DNA of 64,000 bases, taken from Chelydra serpentina. Its lineage: Eukaryota; Chordata; Testudines; Chelydridae. The translations under genes and the position numbers were made by a program. The notes beneath the pieces were generated by a model that was given only the letters and a program-made list of their open reading frames with translations, was not told the origin of the DNA and did not search any database. Each line of letters begins with the position of its first letter. Position 1 is the first letter of the stretch. Location: contig JBAIAC010000057.1 in the NCBI GenBank assembly GCA_037349315.1, positions 1,922,001-1,986,000 of the forward strand, read 5' to 3'. Below are positions 12,743 through 23,335 of the stretch, piece after piece.

Positions 12743-12996
12743 AGAGCCAAGATCAGGTCTCCACTGCGCTAGGGCCTGTACATACCCCTAGTTAGAGACA
12801 GCCTCTGCTCCAGAGACGAGCAAGATGGACAAAGGAAGGGCTTTATCCCGTTTTTACAGCTGGGAAACTGAGGCACAATGGATTAAGTATCCCATGGTCA
12901 CACAGTTAGTCTTTGATGAGCAGAGGACATGAGACTGATTTTCTGGAATCTAAAGCTAGTGCCTCAATTACCCTTCTTCTCATCCATCCTGCAGCC
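12743..12996 (-). repeat. MIR-type SINE
   Basis: On the plus strand the L2-like tail comes first (CCACTGCGCTAGGGCCTGTA, AGACAGCCTCTGCTC), then TTACAGCTGGGAAACTGAGG, TCACACAGTTAGTC and a decayed CTAGTGCCTCAATTACCC end. This is the reverse-complement order of a MIR. Confidence 0.75.
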
Positions 12997-13705
12997 CTTT
13001 TTTTTTTGGCCCCATGGAAGCTAAGGTTGCAGGTCTTTCTGCTTCACTTTTAGTACAATTAAACCCATAGATCTTTGCTCCCATTTATGTGGGTCCCAAC
13101 TCTTAAGCATAATGCACATAGGGCCCCAGGCATGTGTATAGCTTAATGGGAGCTAGAAAGCTTGCTGAATAAACAGAGCAAGCTGACATCTCCTCTATAC
13201 ATTATCTTCTGCTGGAATTTTGAAGTCTCGATTCACGTATTATTGGCATAATTAGGGAATAGTGGGATATTTGATTTGCATTACCGAGCTGCTTGAGGTT
13301 GGAATTATAAGATCAGATCAAATTCCATTGTAGTTCATTATATTTGACTATTTCTTACCCATTATGTGCTGATATGCACCACCGTATGCCAGTATAATAT
13401 GCTCTTAAGTTTCTCTCTCTGTCTGCAAGCCACAGGAGACAGGGAAGCTGTACTACCTTATAGTTGATACCCTTTTTTGGGCATCAATGAGAGTGATAAA
13501 TAGGCTCCCATTAACGGAAGTGAGAATGAAACTACCCCGTCATTCATGTCACTGAGGAGACATGAATTGTAAATGGAATAACTTACAGGTTGAAAACAAT
13601 TGGTGTGTAGGGGGGCAAGATTGTTATACTACAATACTCTTCCCTTACAGGAGACAATAACATTCACCTGAGGATGCCAAAGTAATTTGCAGAAGTGGGA
13701 AGGTA
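12997..13705. other. Single-copy, AT-rich stretch
   Basis: No gene seen. The part 13195-13430 is AT-rich with an octamer-like ATTTGCAT at 13274-13281 and a GCATAATTAGGG homeodomain-type core. It is a candidate non-coding regulatory block only. Confidence 0.35.
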
Positions 13706-14125
13706 CCCATTTCAGAGGTGGGAAAACAGAGACACAAACAGGTCAGAGAGCAAGGGTGATCTTGGGATTAAAGCACTAGGCTGGGATTCAGAAGATATGG
13801 ATTCCATTCCTGGTTCTGCCACAGGCTCCCTGGGTGAGCTTGAACAAGTCGTTAGGAGCCTAAATACCTTTAAATATCTGGCCCTAACTCCCATTCAGAG
13901 CAATGGGAATTAGGGGCCTAAAGACCATCTCTCCATGCCTCAGTTTACCATATGTAAATTAGGATTAATAGGACTCCTTTTCTTACACCCTATGTCTGTC
14001 TTGTCTATTTATAGTGTAAGCGCCTCAGGGCAGGGACTGTATCTTATTATGTTTATGTACAGTTCCTTGCACAATGAGACCCTGATCTCATATGGAGTTG
14101 CTAGTCATTATCATAATGATACGCA
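13706..14125 (+). repeat. Compound MIR: inverted fragment, MIR body, small insertion
   Basis: 13706-13755 is a minus-strand MIR scrap (CCCATTTCAGAGGTGGGAAA). A plus-strand MIR begins abruptly at 13756 (AGGGTGATCTTGGG, GGTTCTGCCACAGGC, GCCTCAGTTTACC, AGGGCAGGGACTGTATCTTA, ATGAGACCCTGATCTCA). The plus-strand copy is interrupted at about 13855-13925 by a short palindromic repeat. Confidence 0.7.
13855..13925. repeat. Short palindromic repeat inside a MIR
   Basis: The motif AGGAGCCTAAATAC at the left is mirrored by TTAGGGGCCTAAA at the right, and the centre contains CTCCCATT and CAATGGGAAT, also mirrored. The same motif set occurs at 19497-19590 and belongs to the family of the foldback element at 20407. 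It splits the MIR between AAGTCGTT and CCATCTCTCC. Confidence 0.6.
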
Positions 14126-14169
14126 AGGCACTGGGCATCACTGAGTTTAAGTGGGGTGCAGAAGAAGAA

Positions 14170-14263
14170 GGCTTGCATCCGAAGAAGTGGGTATTCACCC
14201 ACGAAAGCTTATGCTTCAATACCTCTGTTAGTCTATAAGGTGCCACAGGACCCTTTGTCGCTT
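14170..14263 (+). mobile_element. Penelope-like element 3' fragment
   Basis: It carries GCATCCGAAGAAGTGGGTAT, CACCCACGAAAGCTTATGC, GTTAGTCTATAAGGTGCCAC and AGGACCCTTTGTCGCTT. These match the 3' end of the larger PLE copy at 24495-25009. It is 5'-truncated and lacks the final 35-base tail seen in other copies. No target duplication could be identified. Confidence 0.75.
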
Positions 14264-15610
14264 CATACAAGAGATATTCACAATCTTTTGGATAAGCTGG
14301 TCATACGGTGCACAGTGACTACACCAATCCAGGAGCATCGATGAAGCTGGCATCCTCCCCATCCCAATCCATAATAATTGAACAGAAAGTGGTAACAGAC
14401 CCAAAAGTACAAGAGATGGCGCGATCTCGCCAAATCCAATCAACATGCACAGTGTAATCAACACTCATTAAGCCAATTTAGTCAAGTGATGACCTCAGTA
14501 GCTTTTATTTAATCATATATTTAAATGTCAAATCAATATGCAAATTTGGCATAGGCCTTTTCCAATTATATCACATTAAAAACTTTCAGGTAAACAAATG
14601 CAAGTGTCCGATAAACACCAATACAAAATATCTCATACTGGTCAACTAACAGTCAGATTTCCACACAAAGACCCGAGTACATGAAATAATTATACTGTAC
14701 GTACTTACTACATTCTCCATAACAGACATGTCCAACGTATGAAAGCCTAGAAGAGCTTGTTAGTTGCAATCAATGCTGTATTTATATAGAGGGTTGCAAA
14801 CATTGTGTGTATATAAGCTGCTCTCCTAGTATTATTCATATGTTTTTAATGCCTTGTTTCAGCTCCTGTTTCCAATTTGCACTGCAGTTGCTTTCATACC
14901 ATTTCCCCCCTCTGTCATTGTCATTATAGAGTCACCTGTGAATCTTGCCCAAATGGTTTATAGAACTAAAGAGTTCTTGTAAAACAGATTTTTCTCCAAG
15001 TACATTGTTTGCGGATGAAATATGCTGTTTTGTCGAAATCACACAAGACACCCAGTGACAGGCTCATGCACCTGAAAACTCTGCAAGCATTCCGTTCCAC
15101 AAACCATACCTCACATGAAGCAAAGCTGCCAAACAACCCTGGGGAACAAAGATTCTTCTGCACTGCAAACTGGTTTTGGTCAGCTTCCTGCAGACTTCCT
15201 GCAGGCATGCATGTATCCACGGAGATAACAGAGAGCTGCCACTTTTTTGTCTAGTGTCCTATTATTTATGGCACTCATAAGGCTGAGCAATGACAGGTAA
15301 AACATTGTAAATGTCTTGATAAAACCACAACTACAAATTGGAACAGGCACTGCTGGGCTAGCAGACAGAGCAGGAACTGACTCACCCGTGACGCTCAACT
15401 GTCAAAAATGACCCTTTAAGTGAATCTGATCATCAATGTTCAGAGACTGGCTCAGGGCGAGGTTAACCCTTGGCTGATTCCCAGGGGATGGAGGGTTATG
15501 GATGAGTGGTACCCCACCACACAAATCAACATTACTGATAATCCAACATCACTAATTAATTCCGCTTGTTTAGGCAAAAGGATAGCTAACCCTGCAACCC
15601 CCTGGGAAAG
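14264..15610. other. Long single-copy AT-rich block
   Basis: About 1.3 kb without recognisable repeats. It contains several homeodomain or POU-like motifs (for example ATATGCAAAT near 14538) and no open frame above 85 codons. This is one of the more plausible places for conserved non-coding sequence in the window, judged only by the lack of repeats and by composition. Confidence 0.35.
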
Positions 15611-15613
15611 CCA

Positions 15614-15638
15614 CAAACAAACAAACAAACAAACAAAA
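15614..15638 (+). repeat. (CAAA)n microsatellite
   Basis: Six tandem CAAA units with an A-rich end. Confidence 0.9.
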
Positions 15639-15970
15639 ACCTAAGGAGAGAGAGATTGATTTTTTTCTCAGAAGAGAATTTGTAATGGGGAAGAGGGAAG
15701 GAAAAAAATAAGGCACAACAAGGAACTTTCATAGATACTAAGTATGAAGTATGGAGATGCCTATTGGTGTCATTAGTTCTTTAAGCAGCTGTACAAATGA
15801 GCATACAGGTACTGTCTGGGTTTGGCTAGTGATGGTGGTTGCCATACAGACAGGTGCATGTGGGGGTTTTGTGCCATGCAGCTATAGAGGTCAGGGCACA
15901 TTCTCTGGTGCACTGGGCCTTGGGCAGCGTGGGTTGCACCCTGCATTGCTGCAGACTGGCACAGTGCCCT

Positions 15971-16112
15971 GCATAGCCCAGCCCTGCCCCGAGGCATGGC
16001 AGACCAGCAACAGTTCTGCCAAGTTGCTCTCTGCAGCTGCAGAGGAGAGAGTTGCATTTGCCCCTTAATGCAGAATGTAAGCGGGGTCTGTGGGGGGTGC
16101 TCAGTGACTTTT
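15971..16112 (+). repeat. Diverged repeat, copy A of a local pair
   Basis: It shares a series of motifs with 17907-18043 in the same order and orientation: GCATAG, CTCTCTGCAGCTGCAGAGGA (CTCTGTGCAGCTGCAGAAGA in copy B), CCTTAATGCAGAATGTAA and a GTGCTC/CTTTTGC end. I do not know the family. The two copies have diverged clearly, so either an old interspersed repeat or an old local duplication fits. Confidence 0.6.
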
Positions 16113-16380
16113 GCTGGCGGGAATACTTCCCATTCGGGAGCGTTTTACGTTAACTTTGCACCGGTGTAAATGACTGGCCAAGGTCCAGGGCAATGGAGAA
16201 TTTAGCCCATTGTTGTGTAAAACCCATGCGTAGCCTCCAATTTGATGGAGATTTTGCCAAATGCTTTATACCCCGATTGGTTCTGCCCTTGCTCCTCACC
16301 CTGTGCTGCAGTGGCTGACAGACGCACTCTACGTCATTCTCCCCGAGCACTTTGATGCGATCAGTGGGTGCAGGGTGAGT

Positions 16381-16466
16381 AGAGCTGGTCTGAAAAATTC
16401 CATCACGGCCATTTTTGTCAAACTCACCAAATCATCAATATCAAATTTTTTCATGGAAACAGGTTG
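16381..16466. repeat. Fragment of an AGAGCTGGT-ended MITE family
   Basis: It starts AGAGCTGGTCTGAAAAATTC and is A/T-run rich (TTTTTGTCAAACTC, AAATTTTTTCATGG). It is similar in style to the copies at 26696, 30213 and 63650, whose ends are of the type AGAGCTGGTNGAAAA. Only one end is visible here. Confidence 0.45.
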
Positions 16467-16469
16467 ATT

Positions 16470-17694
16470 GTAATGTAGTTCTGATGGACCCTAGGCAGTG
16501 CTCTGTCAGAAACCTGCCTTACTTCCTGCCAGCTCACCCACCCGGCTTCTCGGCAGCCTGGGCTTCCAGGCCACTTCCAGGTGATGAACTAAACTCCGTG
16601 ACCAGATCCTTGCAATTTCCCACTCTCAGAGCCCTCCCCCTGCGTGAAGGGGCATTTAAATCCTTTTCCTGTTAGCATCACACACACAAAATTGCAGGTG
16701 ATTTTATTTGTGGTGGAATTATTTGAATGCACTAAACAGATCAAATAAAGCGAGGTGGAGGATAACCAGGCCAGCGGGTGAGAAATGTTCTGCTTTGCAC
16801 CAGAACTGCTTAAGGTTAATTCATCAGAGCTCAGTTGATACCTCCCTTATATGGAAAGTAAATCTGCTTTAATATATCATACCTATTCCTAACTCACAAA
16901 CTGAAAATCTCATTTCATGGGCTCCAGGTTCACCAGATTACAATTCCACTGGAGAGAGTCTCTCAGAGAGATACAAACTAATAATAACATATTAGCTTGT
17001 AAAAACCGGATTTTTCTCCTGATCACCCCTAACACTCAATGATGTGCAACGTAGAACCTGGTTCCACTAGATGTGCATGTGGAGAGGTCTATTTGTCATA
17101 CACACTGTGTGGAAGAAGAAGGCCATCGATCTTTGGTGTGTTAATGAAGTGATGCTTTCCATTTGTGTGTTTACTTGTCTTAAGGGGAAAGCGTTTCCCA
17201 CCACGATAGCTGCATGTTTGCAATCAAGCAGAGATACCCCAATAATGCTGCACTTTAAGCCCCGCTAGGCTGCAGGAAATGGTTTACCATTACAGAACGC
17301 CTGCTCCTTTTATAACTTATAAGGGGGAAAGAGCCTTGCTCCTGTTGCTTTATTTTTTGGAAAATTCTTTAGAGGGAAGATCCTGTAAATTCTCTTTTCT
17401 CCATTATTCTGCAGCTATGCTCTTACTGTGGTTTACTGAAATCTAGCCGTCTCATTTCCTCCTCTACGGCTGCTGCTTTAGGGCCTCTCCGGCTCAAATC
17501 TAAGACCAAGCACCTACCGGCATGAGCAGCCAGCCATATATTGGTCAGTTACACAAGGAGCCAAGGAAGATTCATGGAGCCCACAGGCTCCTTGGGCCAA
17601 TGGACTCTGAGGACCCTTACATGGCACCCCCCTAGATCCATTCCCATCATGCCCTTACTCCTGCCTGACCCTTACATACTTTAGTGCAGGGAGC
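16470..17694. other. Single-copy stretch, no gene seen
   Basis: No recognisable gene. 16690-17030 is AT-rich and repeat-free. Short frames near 16415-16675 and 17071-17268 have no recognisable domain. Confidence 0.4.
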
Positions 17695-17826
17695 TTGCAC
17701 TGCACTGTAGAGGTGTAATGCCGACACACCCCGGTGGTCGGTGGGCAGGATCGAACCTGGGACCTCTGAAGCTTAGTGCACGAGCCAAAACTGGCTGTTA
17801 GCTAATGCTGTAGAGCAGAGTCATTA
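17695..17826 (-). repeat. tRNA-derived SINE fragment, unnamed family
   Basis: Read on the minus strand it has a pol III B-box-like CAGGTTCGATCCTG following GAGGTCCC, preceded by GCTCTACAGCATTAGCTAAC. The A box is decayed. The copy at 48590-48700 has the same motif order. The family differs from the SINE at 33512, which has a different head and a CR1 tail. I cannot name it. Confidence 0.55.
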
Positions 17827-17906
17827 ATCTCTCTCTTTAAGAGGTCTCAGTGCTACTAGATGGGACCGAACACCACGCCCAGGAGGTGTGCGGGTTACAC
17901 GGGCAT

Positions 17907-18043
17907 GCATAGTGCCCCACACGCCACAGCCTACGGGACAGGCAAAGTTCTTCCACGGTGCTCTGTGCAGCTGCAGAAGAGAGGGGTGTTTGCTCCTTAA
18001 TGCAGAATGTAAATAGAGTTTGCGGTGGGCGTAGAACCTTTTG
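17907..18043 (+). repeat. Diverged repeat, copy B of a local pair
   Basis: Partner of 15971-16112; see that entry for the shared motifs. It begins GCATAGTGCCCC and ends GTAGAACCTTTTGC. The downstream sequences of the two copies are not obviously alike. Confidence 0.6.
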
Positions 18044-19411
18044 CAGGCCCTCTGCTCTGGGGTGAACTTCACGTTCTGGGAATGCAGGCACCTGATTTTA
18101 AGAAGTGCTGACCCGCCAAAAACCCCAGTGGAAATCAACAGGAGCTGCGGGTGCTAAGAACCTCTTAAAATCATACCCCTGGGTTCTTTTATCAACATCT
18201 AACTGGGGTGTCCTAGAAATTTCACTAAGAAGTTAACCAAAGCCCTGAAATCTACATTCCAACACACAGGTGGAATTCTGAGGCACTCCCCCCACCAACA
18301 TGTTTGGGTTTTTTTATGCACAGCCAAGCAACCCAAAAAAGCATCAAATTTATCAAACAGATTTCATCATGTGGAAAGCAAAGCGATGAAGCCTAAATTG
18401 CAATTGACTGAATTTTGAATTACGCAATCAACTGATTAATTACTTGGCTTTTGTCTAATAAAGCAAAATGTAAATGATGCTAGCAAAAAGTTACATTCCA
18501 TTAGTGTCGCGTTCGCGTTACTCTGAACATCCCAATGGAACTGCCGGATGCAAAAGGAGATATACTAGACTGTCGCAGAATGGCCCAGTTACCCTCATCT
18601 GTCTTTGTTTTTTCTTGATGTACAGCATGTTGCCAAAACGTGAAGGAAAGATTTTAAAAAGTGTATAAAACAAGTGTTCTGTTTCCTATGCAATAAGATA
18701 CTGAGATACTTTGTCAATTCTAGCATGCTCTATCAACATTAAAGTAGATGCAACACATTGTATCCTTCAGATGGATTTTGCACTGATGAATGTGAGATTG
18801 TCAGATTGGTTAGCGTTCACAAATACATTAATCAGTGCTAAGGTCAGCATAGGCTCATCTACAATAGCTTTTAACGTCTCTTTCCTCTGCTGTGTGATAC
18901 CACTGATAAACGGTCCGGGGAAGATAGAGTCTCTTCTGCAGCATATCGAGGCCACAAACAGGAGGACTGTCAGAAGCAGCATTAAAACCTGCTCCGTGTG
19001 CTGTTTTTCTGAAACCCTTTAAACAGTGTTCTCTCCCCTCCTTGACATTAACCAATGGTGACGTCCTTCAGCGGGGCTGAGCTTGCGTTTCAAGAGACAC
19101 GTCTCTAGACCCTGAAGATGTGAATCACCTGAAAGGCCATGCATGCCCTGCTCGCTGACGGGAAAGATTCTTCATGTCCGTCTGCAGCTCCGAGGCAGTC
19201 TAGCCAACCCCAGACCAAGACAGGAGCTGCAATCAGGGTGGCAGGAGTCAGCGCTGTCATAGGCGCCGATTCCATGAGTGCACCGGGGCTGGGGCACACA
19301 TGGGGAAAAAATAGTGGGGGCTCAGCACACACTGGCAGCATCCCCGATCAGCTCCTCTCTCTCCCCCCAGCACCTCCTGCTCACCAGCGGGCCCCGCCCA
19401 TCAGCTCCTCT
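18044..19411. other. Single-copy stretch, no gene seen
   Basis: No gene recognised. 18300-19030 is AT-rich and repeat-free, with TGATTAATTACTTGG near 18431. Frames of about 100 codons at 18711-19022 and 19139-19453 have no recognisable domain. Confidence 0.4.
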
Positions 19412-19496
19412 AACTATGTGTTTGTGCAGAGCCTAGCACCCCATGGGGCCTGATCTTGGCTGGGGCTTCTGAGTGTTGTGATAATAATAAATATTA
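19412..19496 (+). repeat. L2/MIR tail fragment
   Basis: TTTGTGCAGAGCCTAGCACC, then ATGGGGCCTGATCTTGGC, TGGGGCTTCTGAGTG and an ATAATAATAAATATT end. This is only the tail of an L2/MIR. Confidence 0.65.
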
Positions 19497-19590
19497 AGGC
19501 CTAGGTCTTCAAAGACATTTAGGCTCCCAACTCCCATTGATTGCAGTGGAAGTTAGGAGCCTAAACAGCTCCAAAGATCTGAGTCTAACT
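19497..19590. repeat. Palindromic repeat of the TTAGGNGCCTAA type
   Basis: It contains CATTTAGGCTCCCAACTCCC at the left and GGAAGTTAGGAGCCTAAA at the right, around ATTGATTGCAGTG. It is the same family as the insertion at 13855-13925 and follows an L2 tail directly. Confidence 0.55.
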
Positions 19591-20167
19591 GAGTTGGGGA
19601 TGCTGTACTTTTCATACTGCTGTCCTTCAGCTGAGAACTTCACCCAAGAATCTTCTTGCCCACCACAGATGGGGGCTTTAAAGATTCCAAATTAATTTCT
19701 AAAAAATAAAGAATAAAAGGGAGGGGGAGGTTAACTTGGTCCTATCGTATTTATGCATGTGGCATTTTCCAGTCTTATTTCCACTGTGATGTGTAAATAT
19801 TAGCATATAACTCTCTTTGTTATTAATCTGTGCATAAAATACCTGGGGTGGGCAATTTAACCTTTACCTTTTGGACTATCCTGATTTCTGAGTGACGAGC
19901 ATTCATTTTTAAATTGAATTTAATTGTCGCTTTGAAGACAAGGAATGGAAGAATCAAAGGCAGATTTTAAGGGATTCAGAGTCAGCTTTCCCAAGTAAAA
20001 GTTCTGAGTATGCCAGAATCAAAGCACAGAAAACTGTGAAATTATAATGATGAGTTTAGTTAAGCTCCCCGTTAATATTTCAGCTCTGCTGAGAATAGTC
20101 ATTTTTGAATAATAAATTACACAAGAACAACGAGGATAATAAAACACTACTAGGAATTATGCTTAGC
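19591..20167. other. AT-rich single-copy block
   Basis: No gene or repeat recognised. It contains several TAATTNAAT/TTAATC-type cores and AATCAAAG (TCF-like) motifs. It could be regulatory, but this is unproven. Confidence 0.3.
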
Positions 20168-20342
20168 TCTTAGAAGCAGCTTTTCATCCATAGATCACAA
20201 AACACTTCACAAAGGAAGGCAAACGTCATTCTCCCCATTGCATAAGTGGGGAAAGTAAAGCACAGAGAGGGATTTACCCAAGATCACACAGAGCCAGTAA
20301 CAGAACCCAAATCTCCTGATTCCCAGTCCAGTGCCCCATCCC
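20168..20342 (-). repeat. MIR-type SINE
   Basis: In reverse order on the plus strand: ACAAAACACTTCACAAAGGA, CATTCTCCCCATTGCATAAG, GGGGAAAGTAAAGCACAGAG, AAGATCACACAGAGCC, and CTCCTGATTCCCAGTCCAGT. Moderately preserved. Confidence 0.8.
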
Positions 20343-20355
20343 CACACTTGGTGGG

Positions 20356-20384
20356 GTTTTTTGTTTGTTTGTTTGTTTGTTTTG
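20356..20384 (+). repeat. (TTTG)n microsatellite
   Basis: A T-run followed by tandem GTTT units, directly after the MIR end. Confidence 0.9.
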
Positions 20385-20406
20385 TAACAAATCGTTATAA
20401 TTATTG

Positions 20407-20506
20407 GCTGGGGTTTTCAAAGGAGTCAGGCACTCAGCTCCATTAGACTTTGATGCCATAGGAGTAAGATGCCAAACTTCCTTAGGGTCCTTTGAAAAGC
20501 CCAGCC
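20407..20506. mobile_element. Complete 100-base foldback element
   Basis: Both ends are visible: GGCTGGGGTTTTCAAAGGAG at the left and the complement of GGCTGGGCTTTTCAAAGGAC at the right, 18 of 20 matching. The whole element is close to a palindrome. It is unclassified. The palindromic pieces at 13855 and 19497 appear to be interior parts of related copies. Confidence 0.65.
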
Positions 20507-21407
20507 ATCAGACACAAACAGCAGAGTGATAGTCTCAATGTTTCACATTCCAATCAGAATCAATTCACAGGCACATCTGGGTTCAGGTACAAAGCAGGAC
20601 AATGCCATCTCTCCACAGCGAGAAGACAGCCCCTCCTGCCCATTTTCCTATCTGCATCGTCCCCCCTTCGCCTCCCCAAATGACATCTAGTGACCTGGGG
20701 TACACTGTGCTCCGGGCTCAAGTAATGACACTTATTTGCGAAACACCTGGGATAGGAAAAGACCCTGCTATGCGCAAGAGCCCACAGCTGGGGAAAAAAA
20801 TACGCTGGATCGGCCCCATAATAATAAAAATAATAAAAAAGTTCTAATTTTAGCAAATGAAAAAATAAATGGCCGTAGGCCTGTATAATCTACACATCAG
20901 CACAACAAGATGCTTAGTCAATAAAATAGTTCAACTAAGTGATCTCAGCATGTAATTCCATAAGGATTTTTTGCAGGGGAAAACACTATCAGTTTCCATT
21001 TCTGTTTAATGAATCATGTGAATTATAGTAACGTTACAAATGGTTTTCTTTGCAGCCTATTAGTTTGTTTCTGTAGGGTTCTAATGGAAGACATGCTTCA
21101 TTTAGATCTGAGCTTGCCCCCAAGTCATAAAGAATAAATTGTATTATTATAAGCAGTTACCTTTCAAAATGATCTTATCAAACAAAAAAGTATGCTTCAT
21201 TGTTGTTGTGGAGGGTTATAATCGTTTCAGACAACGAGAGCTCTTAGCAGGCTCTTAGCTGTTTTGTTTATTTGTTTATTAATACCTCCAGTAGAGAAGG
21301 GACCAAAGAGTTCAGAATAATCCAGGCACCCTTTCGGCATGGAAATGGGCAATGTCTACATAGCACTATCCTCTCCCCAGTGGTAAATCCAGCTAATGTA
21401 AATGACT
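20507..21407. other. Single-copy stretch, no gene seen
   Basis: No gene or transposon recognised. A short A/T-rich simple stretch lies at 20819-20842. The rest is AT-rich and unremarkable. Confidence 0.4.
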
Positions 21408-21630
21408 TCACAGATTCACAGAGAAAACCAGACAACAATTAGGGAATTAGATCATCTAGTCTGACCTCCTGTGGATTACAGACCATTAAATTTCTTCCAG
21501 TTACCCCTGTATTGAGCCCAGCAACTTGAGTTTCACTAAATCATCATCCTGAAAGGCCTCCAGTCTGGATCTGAAGACATCAACAGATGGAGAATCCAAG
21601 ACTTCCCTTGGCAGTTTGTTCCAATGGTAA
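21408..21630 (-). mobile_element. Old CR1 LINE 3' end
   Basis: On the plus strand: GATCATCTAGTCTGACCTCC, then ACAGACCATTAAATTTCTTC, CAACAGATGGAGAATCCAAG and CAGTTTGTTCCAATGGTAAT. This is the reverse complement of a CR1 3' UTR. It abuts the next, distinct CR1 copy at 21631. Confidence 0.7.
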
Positions 21631-23335
21631 TCATAAGAACATAAGAACAGCCATATTGGGTCAGACCAAAGGTCCATCTAGCCCAGTATCCTGTCTTCCA
21701 ACAGTGGCCAATGCCAGGTGCCCCAGAGGGAATGGACAGACAGGTAACCATCAAGTGATCCATCCCCTGTGGCCCATTCCCAGCTTCTCGCAAACAGAGG
21801 CTAGAGACACCATCCCTGCCCATCCTGACTAATAGCCATTGATAGACCTATCTTCCAGGAACTTATCTCATTCTTTTTTTAACCCTGTTACAGTCTTGGC
21901 CTTCACAACATCAAATCGCCCTCACTGTTAAAAAATGTTGTGCCCAGTGTTCCAACATGTATTAAAAATTAACATCAGTGGACCAGAGCTCACATGAGCC
22001 AGATCTTTTAGGACTCTTGGGTGCAAATTATCTCAGCCTGATGATTTTAAAGTGTTCATCCCTAGCAGATGTTGTTTAATAGCCTCATTGTTTATAATGG
22101 ACTGGAAAGCACTTCAGCATCCCCATGTGATATAAGAACATCATTCTGCTTCTTTCCAGATACAGAAGAGAAATAAGTATTGACTTCTGCCTTGTCCGCC
22201 TCGTTACTAGCAATTTTATTACTTCTGTCTAGTGATTGACCTGCACCATTGCTAGAATTTCTTTTTACCTGATATATTTTAAAAAACACCTTCTTATTTT
22301 CTTTTGCCCTGCCAGCTATGAATTTTTCCCTGATAATTTTTGCTTCCCTTATCATTTTTCCATATTTCATAACACCTCATTTATATTGATTGCAATCTGT
22401 TTTCCGTTTTTTCAGTTTGTTATATGTTGCTTTTTTACTTCTAATTGCTGCCTTCACTTTGCCACTGAACCAGGATCGGCTTTTACCCAAAGTTGTCCTC
22501 TTTCTTGATTGTGAAATCATGGCTTTTTGGCCATCTTAGAAACTCTTCTTAAAGAACTCCCAAGTTTCATTCACATTTTTCTGTCTACATTTTCCCTCTC
22601 AGTCAATTTGGCTCATGATTTTCCTCTGCTTTGTGAAATTGACCATTTTGAAGCACCATATATATATATATCTCACTGGTTGGGAGTGTCCTCTGTTTAC
22701 CCATATTTGAATATAATTAGGTGACAGTAACTGATCCCTAGCCAACCACCAACTTCCAATCCAGTGATTAATTCATCTTTCTCCATCATATTGAAATCCA
22801 AAATAGAGTTACCGCATACTGGGCCCAGAGCTTTTGTGCTGGAAAATTATCTATAATTTTTTAGAAACTCCAGTGATGTTTTTCTACTGGCTGCATGAGG
22901 AGCTCCAGCATATGTCTCCCCAATTGAAGTCCCCCATAACAACACAATTTTTCTTTCTACACATTACCGACAGATGCTTCATCCTGTTCTCTAATTTGAT
23001 TCAGTGGTATGTTACGGACCCCCACTAATACCCCCTCCTGGGCTTTGTTAGTTAGCACATTGATATATGTACATGCAAGTTCCCGTGGTTCTGAGTTATG
23101 AATAACTCTAAAACAAGTAATGGTGTCTTAAATGTAGAGTGCCATCCCCACCTCTTTTACCTACTCTCTTTCCTAAACAGATTATAACCAGCGACTTTAA
23201 TATTCCAAACGTGAATTGTCCCACCAGGTTCTTCTCATCAATGAGAATTTCCAATCCTCTTGCTTGTTATCCAGACTCACGACACTAGTATAAAATCAAC
23301 TGAAAAAAACTTCTTCTCTTCATGATCTTTGCCAC
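21631..23335 (-). mobile_element. CR1 LINE with internal deletion
   Basis: On the minus strand the element reads endonuclease region, linker, start of reverse transcriptase, then directly 3' UTR. The 3' end is at 21631 (TCATAAGAACATAAGAACAG on the plus strand); the 3' UTR runs to about 21957 and matches the 3' UTR of the CR1 copy at 36696-37369. Most of the reverse transcriptase between 21958 and the UTR is missing. It is many-times mutated and inactive. Confidence 0.7.
21958..23330 (-). pseudogene. Broken CR1 ORF2 (endonuclease plus start of reverse transcriptase)
   Basis: Conceptual minus-strand translation in pieces gives VMGDFNWGDICW near 22900-22940, which fits the GDFN motif of APE-type endonucleases of CR1/L2 LINEs. 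It also gives a lysine-rich linker with FFKIYQVKRNSS and DKAEVNTYFSSV at 22092-22370, and LKSSG and HPRVLKDLAHV at about 21980-22060, which fit the first reverse-transcriptase blocks (family pattern SxGPDGIHPRVL). Stops and frameshifts break it throughout. The catalytic FADD-type block is absent because of the deletion. The product would be the LINE enzyme for target cleavage and priming; this copy makes none. Confidence 0.6.

Noticed and set aside
15614..15638. CRISPR-like short repeats
   Set aside because: A simple (CAAA)n microsatellite without spacers; the window is vertebrate DNA.
22660..22673. (TA)n run as a regulatory element
   Set aside because: Short, and inside a decayed CR1 copy; simple slippage explains it.
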